Part shown: positions 7,611 to 15,600 of the stretch, one piece after another
Layout: the number at the start of each line of letters is the position of its first letter
How positions within the stretch are numbered: the first letter of the stretch is position 1
Notes under the pieces: model-generated
Databases searched by the model: none
Seen by the model: the letters and a program-made list of their open reading frames with translations, nothing else
What the model was told of the DNA's origin: nothing
NCBI GenBank assembly: GCA_016200125.1
Contig: JACQFK010000431.1
Location: 1 to 16,806 of the forward strand
Length of the DNA stretch: 16,806 nucleotides
Direction: 5' to 3'
Origin: Planctomycetota bacterium
Lineage (GTDB): Bacteria > Planctomycetota > MHYJ01 > JACPRB01
Position numbers and translations under genes: made by a program

Positions 7611-8927
7611 ATGAGACTCGGGCTGATCGCATTCCTCCTGCTCTCCCAGGGCCCGTCCGACCACCTCAAGCCGCCCCCCGACGCGCCCAAGGAGGCCGTC
7701 GAGGCGGTCGAGACCGGCGCCCGGCTGATGGAAGAAGCGCGGAAGATGAAGACGGATCCCCTGGAAACCGTCGAGAAGGCGATCGTCGAGTTCAAGAAGG
7801 CCGACCGCCTGGCCGCGAAGAACTTCCCCGCCATCCACTATCACCTGGGCATCTGCTACCAGTGGACCAAGGAATACGCGGAGGCGCGGCGCCGCCTCGA
7901 GCGCGCGCTCGACCTGAGCCCGAACTTCCACGAGGCGATGGTCGAGCTGGGCGACGTCTGCGCCTGGCTCAAGGACTATGCGAGCGCCGTGAAGACCTAC
8001 GACCGCGCGCTGGCGATGAAGCCCGACTACGCCCTCGCCCACCGGAACAAGGCTCTGTCGCTGATGCGCAACGACGACTACAAGGCCGCGAAAGCGGCGC
8101 TCGACAAGGCGATCGAGCTCGACGGGAAGGACGAGATGGGCAAGGCGCTGCTGGGGCTGGTCCAGAAGGAGCTGGAGGGACCCGGCTTCGGCGGCGCCAA
8201 GTTCGTCCGGGAGAGCACCCACTTCGTCGTCGAGTGCGACGCCGACCAGGCCTTCACCGACTGGATCTACAAGAACCTGGAGCTCATCCACGCAAAGTAC
8301 AACAGCATCTTCCCCCAGCAGGCCAAGCCGAAGAACCGCTTCCGCTGCATCGTCTACCGGGACCTGAAGGAGTACCTGGGCTCCGGGGCGCCGCCCAACA
8401 CGGGCGGCTACTACCAGGACCTCACGAGGAAGCTCGTCTTCTACCGCCAGGCGAAGGACTCCGACACGCTCCTGGTCCTCTACCACGAGGCCTTCCACCA
8501 GTTCCTGGCCTACTATCTATATGGGGCGCCCCAGTGGTTCAACGAGGGCCACGGGGACTACTTCGGCCCCTCGGCCTACAACGAGAAGACCAAGCAGATG
8601 GAGGTCCGCCTCAATCCCTGGCGCCTCCCGCTCATCAAGCAGGCGATCGCGGCGAACAAGACCCAGCCCTTCGAGAAGCTCATGCTGATGACCCAGTCCG
8701 AGCTCTACGACCCGGGCACGATCGCGATCAACTACGCCGAATCCTGGAGCGTGGTCTATTTCCTCTGGCACTTCGAGAACGGCAAGTACGCGCGCTGCCT
8801 TCAGCTATACTTCAAGGCGCTCAACCGCGGCGCGGGACTGCGGGAGGCCTACGCGGAGGGATTCGGCAAGGTCGGCCTCTCCCAGATGGAGAAGGAGTGG
8901 AAGGACTTCACCCTCTCCCTGCGCTAG
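7611..8927 (+). CDS. Secreted TPR protein with a gluzincin-like metallopeptidase domain (DUF1570-like)
   Basis: The 438-residue product begins with a hydrophobic export signal (MRLGLIAFLLLSQG). Three to four TPR units follow at about residues 55-195 (FPAIHYHLGICYQWTKEYAEARRRLERALDLSP and similar). The C-terminal half carries a zinc-peptidase signature: HEAFH at 292-296, with a candidate third ligand E312 in WFNEGHGDYFG, matching the HExxH plus NEGxxxYF pattern of DUF1570/peptidase MA-like proteins. All three presumed zinc ligands and the catalytic Glu (E293) are present, so activity is plausible; the substrate is unknown. The frame is open upstream, but the signal peptide and the divergent neighbour point to the ATG at 7611. 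The next gene, 77 bases downstream, has its own RBS. Confidence 0.87.
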   Translation: MRLGLIAFLLLSQGPSDHLKPPPDAPKEAVEAVETGARLMEEARKMKTDPLETVEKAIVEFKKADRLAAKNFPAIHYHLGICYQWTKEYAEARRRLERALDLSPNFHEAMVELGDVCAWLKDYASAVKTYDRALAMKPDYALAHRNKALSLMRNDDYKAAKAALDKAIELDGKDEMGKALLGLVQKELEGPGFGGAKFVRESTHFVVECDADQAFTDWIYKNLELIHAKYNSIFPQQAKPKNRFRCIVYRDLKEYLGSGAPPNTGGYYQDLTRKLVFYRQAKDSDTLLVLYHEAFHQFLAYYLYGAPQWFNEGHGDYFGPSAYNEKTKQMEVRLNPWRLPLIKQAIAANKTQPFEKLMLMTQSELYDPGTIAINYAESWSVVYFLWHFENGKYARCLQLYFKALNRGAGLREAYAEGFGKVGLSQMEKEWKDFTLSLR

Positions 8928-8973
8928 GCCTTTTTCGGAACCCGGCCGGGTGGCCGTGCGTCCAACCCTGCGT

Positions 8974-8998
8974 TAGACTTGGGTAACCGTCTGAGGAG
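8974..8998 (+). promoter_or_regulatory. Putative -10 box and Shine-Dalgarno of the DUF4139 gene
   Basis: TAGACT (8974-8979) is a plausible -10 hexamer. GAGGAG (8993-8998) is a good ribosome binding site 6 bases before the ATG at 9005 and decides that start. No clear -35 is seen. Just upstream, 8941-8950 is the palindrome CCCGGCCGGG, too short and without a following T-run to call a terminator. Confidence 0.45.
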
Positions 8999-9004
8999 AA
9001 TTCC

Positions 9005-11068
9005 ATGAGATCCGCCATCGCCTTCGCCGTCACCGCCGTCCTGTCGATGACCGCCTTCGCCCAGGACCAGGCGGCGCAGCCCCTGAAGATCCGCAAGATC
9101 GTCGTGTACAAGCACGGCGTCGGCTATTTCGAGCGGGAAGGCAAGGTAACGGGCAACCAGCAGGTCGCGCTCACCTTCAAGAGCGCGCAGATGAAGGATC
9201 TACTGAAGTCCCTCTTCGCGGTCGACCTGAACGGCGGGCAGATCGCGACGATCCAGTACGACACGAAGGACCCGCTCTCGAAGCAGCTCGAGGACATCCT
9301 GATCCACGTCCCCGAGGAGAACACCCTCACGCAGTTCCTCACGCAGCTCAAGGGCGCGCGCGTCGAGGCGACGGTGGCCGGCGAGAAGACCACCGGCAGC
9401 GTGCTCGGCATCGAGCCGGTGGCGAGGCAGACCAAGGAGGGCACGATCACCTCCTACAAGCTCATCCTCTACGCCGACGGCGGGAAGATCCAGCCGATCG
9501 ACCTGCTGGAGGCCCAGAGCGTGAAGCTGCTCGACGAGGGCCTGCAGAAGGACCTCGCCCGGGTGCTCGACATCCATCTCAAGGCGAAGCACGCGGACCG
9601 GAAGTCGGTGGTGCTGAACGCGACGGGCAACGGCGACCGGACCCTCCGCGTGGGCTACATCATCGAGACGCCGATCTGGAAGACCTCGTACCGGCTGCTC
9701 TTCGCCGACAACGAGAAGCCGCTGCTGCAGGGCTGGGCGATCCTCGAGAACACGACGGACGAGGACTGGGACCAGGTGGACGTCTCCTTCGTCGCCGGAA
9801 GCCCGATGAGCTTCGTGATGGACCTCTACACGGCTTACTATCCCCAGCGGGCGGAGATCCCGGTGGGCGTGACGGCGGCGCCCAGGCCCGAGCCGATGGC
9901 GCTCCGGGACAAGGCGGCCGCGGCCCCGCCCGCGCCCGGCGCGGCCTTCGGCGGCCGGATGCGCGGCGCCGCGGAGAAGAAGGACGCCACGGCCGGAGCG
10001 GACCGGGAGCTCGGGGAAGGCCTCGCCCGGCGGGAGATGAGGAAGAACCTGGCCGAGGAGCTGGAGAACGCGGTGGCCCCCGCGGTCGCCGGCGTGGAGG
10101 TCGGCGACATCTTCGCGTACCAGGCGAAGGAGAAGGTCAGCGTGAAGCGCGGCCAGGCGGCGCTCGTGCCGATCCTCTCGGAGCGGGTGGACGGCGGCGA
10201 GCGGATCCTCTTCTACCGCGGCGCCGTCTCCGCCAAGCCCATGAACGCCTACTACTTCAAGAACTCGACGGCGCTCACGCTCGAGGCGGGCCCCGTCACG
10301 GTGTTCGACGGCTCGACCTGCGTCGGCGAGGGGCTGATGCGGAAGGTGCTGAAGAAGGACATGCGGGACATGATCCCCTTCGCCGTCGAGGCCGGCGTGT
10401 CGATCGACCGCAAGATCAACCAGCGCTCCGACCCGGTCACGCGCGGTTCGATCGCCAACGGCGTGCTCTCGCTCACCTACACGCAGAACTACGAGTCGGT
10501 CTACTCGATCAAGAGCCAGATCGGCAAGGACACGGTCCTCTACCTCGACCATCCGAAGACGGCGAACTTCAAGCTCGCGGAGCCGGCGAAGTCGGAGGAG
10601 GAGATCGACGGCCACTACCGCTTCAAGCTCGAGGTGAAGGCGGGCCAGACGGTGGAGCTCAAGGTGCGCGAGACGATGCCGGCGCTGTCGCAGGTGTCGC
10701 TGCTCGGCACGCCCGCGGAGACGATCCGCTTCCACCTGCAGCAGCGATACCTCTCGGAGGCCGCGAAGGCGATGCTGACGCAGCTGATCACGACGCAGGG
10801 CGAGATCAACCGGCTGCGCCAGCGCGAGAACGACCTCAACGGCGAGCGGGCGCGGATCACCGAGGACGAGAACCGGGTGCGGCAGAACCTCCAGGCGCTG
10901 CGCGACACGCCGGCGGAGCTGGAGCGGCGGAAGAAGTACCTGGAGACGATCGACAAGAGCGAAGCGCGGCTCGACCAGATCCGCGACGAGCAGAAGCTGG
11001 CGGCGTCGCAGCGCCAGCAGCTGGAAGGGGAGCTCTCGAAGAAGGTCCAGGAATTCAGGGACGAATAG
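9005..11068 (+). CDS. DUF4139-domain secreted protein with a C-terminal coiled coil
   Basis: The 687-residue protein has a signal peptide ending AFA before QDQ (about residue 20). The N-terminal region (25-200) is beta-rich and includes VVYKHGVGYFEREGKV, as in other DUF4139 proteins. The DUF4139 core begins near W225 with WKTSYRLLF, LLQGWAILENTTDEDWDQVDVSFVAGSPMSF. It is interrupted by a Pro/Ala/Gly-rich low-complexity linker (about 298-330) and resumes near residue 367 (GDIFAYQAKEKVSVKRGQAALVPIL). Residues from about 598 to the end form a charged coiled coil (INRLRQRENDLNGERARITEDE...). DUF4139 is a family of unknown biochemical function that is often exported. The strong RBS GAGGAG supports the start. 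The gene has its own promoter signals and converges on the HEAT/TPR gene. Confidence 0.88.
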   Translation: MRSAIAFAVTAVLSMTAFAQDQAAQPLKIRKIVVYKHGVGYFEREGKVTGNQQVALTFKSAQMKDLLKSLFAVDLNGGQIATIQYDTKDPLSKQLEDILIHVPEENTLTQFLTQLKGARVEATVAGEKTTGSVLGIEPVARQTKEGTITSYKLILYADGGKIQPIDLLEAQSVKLLDEGLQKDLARVLDIHLKAKHADRKSVVLNATGNGDRTLRVGYIIETPIWKTSYRLLFADNEKPLLQGWAILENTTDEDWDQVDVSFVAGSPMSFVMDLYTAYYPQRAEIPVGVTAAPRPEPMALRDKAAAAPPAPGAAFGGRMRGAAEKKDATAGADRELGEGLARREMRKNLAEELENAVAPAVAGVEVGDIFAYQAKEKVSVKRGQAALVPILSERVDGGERILFYRGAVSAKPMNAYYFKNSTALTLEAGPVTVFDGSTCVGEGLMRKVLKKDMRDMIPFAVEAGVSIDRKINQRSDPVTRGSIANGVLSLTYTQNYESVYSIKSQIGKDTVLYLDHPKTANFKLAEPAKSEEEIDGHYRFKLEVKAGQTVELKVRETMPALSQVSLLGTPAETIRFHLQQRYLSEAAKAMLTQLITTQGEINRLRQRENDLNGERARITEDENRVRQNLQALRDTPAELERRKKYLETIDKSEARLDQIRDEQKLAASQRQQLEGELSKKVQEFRDE

Positions 11069-11104
11069 CAAAGACCGAATAGCGAAAGCCGAAAATCGAA
11101 AATC
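11063..11104. repeat. Degenerate 7-base tandem repeat spanning the DUF4139 stop codon
   Basis: Six consecutive 7-base units can be laid out: GAATAGC (11063), AAAGACC (11070), GAATAGC again (11077), GAAAGCC (11084), GAAAATC (11091) and GAAAATC again (11098). The first unit contains the TAG stop of the DUF4139 gene. Two units are exact pairs and the rest share the GAA..(A/G)(C/T)C pattern. The stretch is A-rich in a GC-rich background. Confidence 0.65.
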
Positions 11105-11113
11105 GGGAAGAGG

Positions 11114-11132
11114 GTCCCGCCCTGCAGGGGAC
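11114..11132. terminator. Short GC-rich hairpin in the convergent gap (weak terminator candidate)
   Basis: GTCCC (11114-11118) pairs with GGGAC (11128-11132) around the perfect palindrome CCCTGCAGGG (11120-11129). The hairpin lies 2 bases from the stop of the minus-strand gene. There is no T-run on either side, so a terminator role is tentative. Confidence 0.3.
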
Positions 11133-11134
11133 GA

Positions 11135-12361
11135 TCAGGCTTCGGCCAGGTCCTTGAAGGCGGGGTCGTTCCAGTAGTCGCGGAAGGCGGGGTCGTTGAG
11201 AGCCTCGTCCTTGAACTCGCCGTCGTTCTTGATGGCGAGGTTGAGAGTCTCGAGCATCTTGTCGCGCTTGCGGAGCCGGGCGTAGGTCGCGGCCATGTTG
11301 TAGTAGCTCGAGGGGTCCTCGGGGTCGAGCTCGATGGCCTTCTGGTAGGCCTCGAGCGCCTCGTCGTAGCGCATCAGCTCGCGGTAGGCGGTGCCCATCT
11401 TCTCCCAGCCCACCTGGTGGTCCGGCTTGAGCGCGACAAGCTTGCGGTAGATTTTGAGCGCCTCCTCGGGCTTGCCATGGCTGTGGGCGAAGTTGGCCTG
11501 GAGGAAGAGGATGTGGGCCTCGACCTCCTTCATGAACTTCTCGTTCTGGGTCTTGAAGTCCTTGTCGAGCTTCTCCTTCTGGTCGCCGCCGAGGCGGCGC
11601 ACGTCGATCTCGATCTGCTGGCGCAGCTGGCCCAGGGTCTCCTCGAGCTCCTTCTCGGCCTTCTGGCGGAGCGCCATCACCTCCTCGCGCAGCTTGTGGT
11701 CGGTGTTCTGCTGGAGCAGGTCGCCGAAGCGCTCGATCTCGTTCTCCTTCTCCTCCTTGAGCTTCTTGACGAACTCGAGGATGTCGAGCTTCTTGGCCTC
11801 GAGCTCCTCGAGGACGCGGTCGGTGCGCTTCGTGATCTGGTGCGACTCCTCAATGTAGACGCCGGCCTGGCGGACGAGCTCCTTCCACTCCTTGAGCTTC
11901 GAGGAGACGTGGCCCACGAAATAGATCATGACGAGCACGAAGGCGGTGGCGATGATGGCGACGGTGATCGAGAGGATGCGGATCTCGTTCTTGGCCTCGC
12001 GGGTCTTGTCGTCGACCTCCTTGATCTTGCTCTCCACCTGCTCCTTGATGCGCGACGCGTCGAAGCTGGCGCTGCCGAACTTCTTCTTCCCCTCGTCTTC
12101 CCACCACTTCTGCCACTTCGTGAAGTCGGGGCCGTTGCCGTGGACCCCGGTGAGCCGCTCGAGCGCCGCGTCGGCGGCGTTGCGGACGGAGTCGTCCGGT
12201 TCGCGGGAGAGCATGTCGATCATGGGGCGCACGCCGGCCGGGTCGCCCTTCTCCGCGATGGTGGAGATGGCGTTCTTCCGCACCGTGGGGTTCACGTCGC
12301 GGAGATTCTTGATCTCATCGCTGCTCTGAACGAGCATGATCAGCGAAAGGATCAGGTGCAT
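11135..12361 (-). CDS. Membrane protein with HEAT-like, coiled-coil and TPR domains
   Basis: The 408-residue protein has, in order: a hydrophobic N-terminus (1-12, signal or anchor), HEAT-like helices (17-72, with NPTVRKNAISTIAEKGD and DDSVRNAADAALERLTG), and a W83/W86/W87 box (DFTKWQKWWEDEGKKKF) of the kind that follows HEAT repeats in planctomycete proteins. A single strong TM helix follows (about 128-150), then a long charged coiled coil (about 155-285), three TPR units (about 287-380), and a C-terminal NDPAFRDYWNDPAFKDL tail. If the N-terminal segment is a cleaved signal, the HEAT part is periplasmic and the coiled coil plus TPR cytoplasmic, making it a trans-envelope scaffold or sensor-like adaptor. 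No enzymatic motif is seen. A sigma-70-like promoter lies immediately upstream and would give a nearly leaderless mRNA. Confidence 0.83.
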   Translation of the reverse strand: MHLILSLIMLVQSSDEIKNLRDVNPTVRKNAISTIAEKGDPAGVRPMIDMLSREPDDSVRNAADAALERLTGVHGNGPDFTKWQKWWEDEGKKKFGSASFDASRIKEQVESKIKEVDDKTREAKNEIRILSITVAIIATAFVLVMIYFVGHVSSKLKEWKELVRQAGVYIEESHQITKRTDRVLEELEAKKLDILEFVKKLKEEKENEIERFGDLLQQNTDHKLREEVMALRQKAEKELEETLGQLRQQIEIDVRRLGGDQKEKLDKDFKTQNEKFMKEVEAHILFLQANFAHSHGKPEEALKIYRKLVALKPDHQVGWEKMGTAYRELMRYDEALEAYQKAIELDPEDPSSYYNMAATYARLRKRDKMLETLNLAIKNDGEFKDEALNDPAFRDYWNDPAFKDLAEA

Positions 12362-12369
12362 GAGAGTTG

Positions 12370-12399
12370 ATTATACTGGCGTCCGTTCCGCCAAGTCAA
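12370..12399 (-). promoter_or_regulatory. Strong sigma-70-like promoter of the HEAT/TPR gene
   Basis: On the minus strand, TTGACT (12394-12399) and a perfect TATAAT (12370-12375) are separated by 18 bases. Only 8 bases lie between the -10 box and the ATG at 12361, so transcription should begin about 1-3 bases before the start codon, giving a leaderless or nearly leaderless mRNA. No Shine-Dalgarno is present, in agreement. Confidence 0.72.
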
Positions 12400-12433
12400 T
12401 TGCGGTTCCCGGCCGGGCTACAAGGTCCGACTT

Positions 12434-12503
12434 CCACAAATCAAAGAAGTCGGTTTATGGCAGGAAATGCCATAAACCGACTTCTTTGATTTGTGGGGGG
12501 GGG
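12434..12503. repeat. Perfect nested palindrome with a 9-base G-tract, between divergent genes
   Basis: The arms 12434-12462 and 12468-12496 are perfect reverse complements over 29 bases around the loop GGAAA (12463-12467). A run of nine G follows (12495-12503). Each arm is nearly self-inverted: CCACAAA (12434) with TTTATGG (12454), and CCATAAA (12470) with TTTGTGG (12490). Arm GC is about 41 percent. The element lies between two outward-facing genes, so it is not positioned as a terminator for either neighbour. A mobile palindromic repeat, operator or insulator-like element are possible readings. Confidence 0.85.
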
Positions 12504-12540
12504 TGTTACGGGGCGGTAACAGTGGGAACGGGGAGTAACC
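12504..12540. promoter_or_regulatory. Small hairpin and repeated GTAAC words (possible operator)
   Basis: TGTTAC (12504-12509) and GTAACA (12516-12521) form a 6-base inverted repeat with a 6-base loop. GTAACC recurs at 12535-12540, and GTTAAC occurs at 12572-12577 inside the weak promoter. Such repeated half-sites upstream of a promoter could bind a regulator, but the words are short. Confidence 0.25.
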
Positions 12541-12563
12541 AGAAACGGCCCATGCCACCAGAC

Positions 12564-12591
12564 TTGACTGTGTTAACCCTTATGGGATAAG
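12564..12591 (+). promoter_or_regulatory. Weak promoter candidate for the pseudopilin gene
   Basis: TTGACT (12564-12569) and GATAAG (12586-12591), 16 bases apart, resemble a sigma-70 promoter. Transcription would begin near 12597-12599, giving a leader of about 80 bases before the preferred GTG start at 12678. The -35 word is identical to that of the divergent gene. Confidence 0.4.
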
Positions 12592-12677
12592 CTGTTATGA
12601 AGCCATCGGGTGGCAATGCCGTTGCTCTGGACGGGCTGCAACAAGGGCTGGTCTGTCTGAGTCGAAAGGGGGGTTCC

Positions 12678-15600
12678 GTGAGGTATTCCGGCAAGAGGAA
12701 GGGCGCTGTCCTCATCATCGTGCTCGGCGTGCTGGCGGTGCTGGCATTGCTCGCCACGACCTTCGCCACCCTGCAGGCCACCGAACGGCAGGTCGCGAAC
12801 AACTACCTCGACACGGTGCGGGCGAAGCTGCTCGCACAGTCCGGCGTCCAGGACGCCGAGGCGAAGCTGCGCGAATACTTCCCCTTCCGCTATTTCAACT
12901 CGGTCAACGTCAAGGCCCCCAAGCCCTGGAAGTACTGGGGACAGGACGCCACCGAGATGGTGGAGCCCCCGGTCGACGACAAGCTCGAGCTCGCGCTGAA
13001 CCCCTCCTTCGCCATCGAGGCGGACGGCAAGAACGTCGCCGAGAACCCCCAGGATCCCACCGACGGCAACGTGAACCCCAAGAAGGTCTCGATCGAAGGC
13101 AAGATGTGCGGCCTCTCCGGCTTCCAGGGCGGCGCCTACGCCACCCACGGCGACCAGTACGCCCTCCGGGTCACGGACTGCTCGGGACGCCTCTACGCGA
13201 ACGACGGCGTCGACGGCACCCCCAACGGCAAGCTCAACAGCGTCTCCCGGAACATGCGCCGCATGCTCAACGTGCTGGGCGACGTGCTCCAGACCTCCAA
13301 GCTCGGCGAGCGGATCATGGACAACCGGCCGGCCGAGGGCTTCCGGAGCATGCAGGACATCCTGAAGGTCCTCAACTACGACGAGATGCTCTTCAACAAG
13401 GTGAAGAACTACATCACGGTCTACGCGTGGGTGGACAACAACGTCGTCAACCCCGTCCCGCTGAACTCCCAGGTGGCCACCCAGTTCCAGAACCAGACGG
13501 GCGTGACCTACAACCGCGGCACCACCCGGGTCTACCGCTTCGGCAGCGAGGTCCAGGGCGTGGACGCCGCCGGCTCCCCGCTCAACTACGGCCTCGACTA
13601 CATGCAGAACGGCAACGACATCAAGCGCCTCGAGGTGCGGCTCTTCGGCATGGACGCCCTCAATCCGCAGCACATCGAGGTCGTCGCCCGCGCGCCGGTC
13701 AACGTCAACGCGGCCTCCGAGGAGGTCCTCGTCGCGGTGCTCACCGGCCTCCAGGGCTTCTACATCACGGACCGCCGCCGGAACAACCCCCGCTGGCAGG
13801 GCGACCTCTACCTCTCGTTCAAGATGCAGCTGAAGTACTACCCGGAGGTGAACAGCAAGGGCGACGAACTCGGCTACCTCGTCGACACCTTCCCCATCGT
13901 GAACTCCACGGGCACGGGCACGCAGGGCATCTCCGCCCGCCTGCTGGCCAAGGAGATCATCGCCTGCCGCAACGGCGACAAGGGCAAGTACGCCAACTAC
14001 AACCCGAAGGCCGGCGGCGGCAAGTGGTTCGGCGGCCCCTTCAAGTCCTGGCACCAGTTCAACGCGTTCGTCGACTTCCTGGCCCGCCCGGTCGCCGACG
14101 GCGGCGCCGGCTTCCTGGACGACAAGCGCGCCGAGCTCTTCAAGGACTATGAGGAGGAAGGCGTCGATCCGATCGGCTTCGGCGCCCTCGTCCCCTCCGA
14201 GGTCCAGCACGAGTACGGCAACCAGGCGATCGCCGACGTGCTCAAGGCGAACTTCAACCCGAACTGCCACCTGAACGAGCTGAACCCGGACGCCAACCTC
14301 TTCCAGATCGTGGACAAGACCGACCTCTTCATCAACTCCACCGAGTTCTGCTTCATGCCCACGGGCTACTTCGAGATCGAGTCCCTGGGCCGCGTGCTCC
14401 GGTCCAAGTCGACCGGCCCGAACCCCGACGCCTACATCGGCGACAACGACATCGCCGCGCAGGCCCGGGTGACGGCGACCTTCAAGATCTACGACATGTA
14501 CCGCGAGTCGACGCAGAAGCAGTTCTACGGCGGCACGCTGGCGCCCGAGTCCTCCCAGTGGGGCACGAACAACGGCAAGTCGATCGAGATCGGCCCCGAG
14601 CCCGACAACGGCTACTTCCCCGGCAACCTGAGCAAGTCCGGCCTGGAGCCCGCCGACAACGAGTGGGACGGCTACATCGCGCTGCCCACGATGGGCGGCG
14701 TCTACGGCGGCGGCCACGGCGCCGCGCCCAAGCAGCCCAACACGCTGGCGCGCACCGAAGGCCTGGGGCGCTCGCCCCACCAGGGTGCGGGCATGCACGT
14801 CCACTACACGCTGGACCACGACTGCCACGACCATCCGGTCGATGCCACGGAGATCGGCTGCAAGAAGCCGATGGGGATCGCGTCCGAGACCTACAACTAC
14901 GCCGATTACGTCAAGGGCACGGGCATGCTGCCCTACGGCGGCCCCTACAATCCCACGAGCGGCACGCCCAACTCCCACCGCCTGGCGAAGAGCTTCCGCC
15001 TGGACCCCGATCCCAAGTCGGGCTCGGTGCCGGTCCGGAACCTGGACCCCTACGCCCCGTCGGATCTGCGGATCGACGGCGCCTACGTGGAGCGCCATTC
15101 GGCGCCGGTGTACTACAACCTGAAGGGCGGCGTGGGCCTGTGGAACTACCAGGCCGGCGGCCCGCACATGGGCATGATCAGCTTCTGGTGGAAGCCGGCC
15201 TTCTCCCCCGAGCGGACGGGCAAGATCCGCACGCTGTGGGACATGAGCCGCTACCATGACAGCTGCGGCCAGAACGTGAACGTGTGGCCCTTCGCCCTCT
15301 GGTACTACCCGTCGCACTACAACCCGGGCACGTCCGAGGCGGTCGGCCCCAAGTACTGGCACAACAACATGGGCAAGTTCGAGCCCTCGTCCATCGTCGG
15401 CGGCTCCAAGTGCTGGCACGGCTCGTCCAGCGGCAGCCCGAGCCCCGGCCACGAGTTCGGCCGCATGACGGTCTGCCTGAACCACCTGGACCACCAGGAC
15501 CACAAGTGGCTCAAGCCCAGCCCGCTCCAGCACCACCGCTGGATCAACACCACGTTCATGTGGAACCTGTCGGTGGGCGCGGACAACTCGGGCACCAACA

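Larger units (their letters stand above)
12362..12677. other. Divergent intergenic region of 316 bases: contents
   Basis: This is the longest stretch without a gene. From left to right it holds the minus-strand promoter (12370-12399), the palindrome CCCGGCCGGG (12408-12417), the large nested palindrome with G-tract (12434-12503), a GTTAC/GTAAC hairpin and further GTAAC-type words (12504-12577), a weak plus-strand promoter (12564-12591), and about 80 bases of apparent 5' leader ending in an A/G-rich ribosome-binding stretch before the GTG at 12678. No small gene or recognised riboswitch was found. Confidence 0.6.

Noticed and set aside
7571..7834. Upstream extension of the Kelch/FN3 frame to 7834
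   Set aside because: The extension overlaps the start of the divergent peptidase gene and would place 88 residues before an evident signal peptide.
8941..8950. CCCGGCCGGG as a terminator after the peptidase gene
   Set aside because: It is a 10-base palindrome with no loop or following T-run (the T-run lies before it). The same word recurs at 12408-12417, and such words are expected by chance at this GC content.
5456..12503. CRISPR array or IS-end interpretation of the palindromes
   Set aside because: There are no regularly spaced direct repeats with spacers, no transposase frame and no flanking target-site duplication that could be identified by eye.
12597..12677. ATG at 12597 as the pseudopilin start
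   Set aside because: It would put 27 extra residues before the basic prepilin leader, and a purine-rich RBS sits directly before the GTG at 12678. It stays possible because the weak promoter could start transcription right at this ATG.
12597..12677. Cyclic-di-nucleotide (GEMM-type) riboswitch in the pseudopilin leader
   Set aside because: Such riboswitches do precede pilus genes in some bacteria, so the leader was compared with the motif from memory. The conserved ACGCAAAG-type core was not found.
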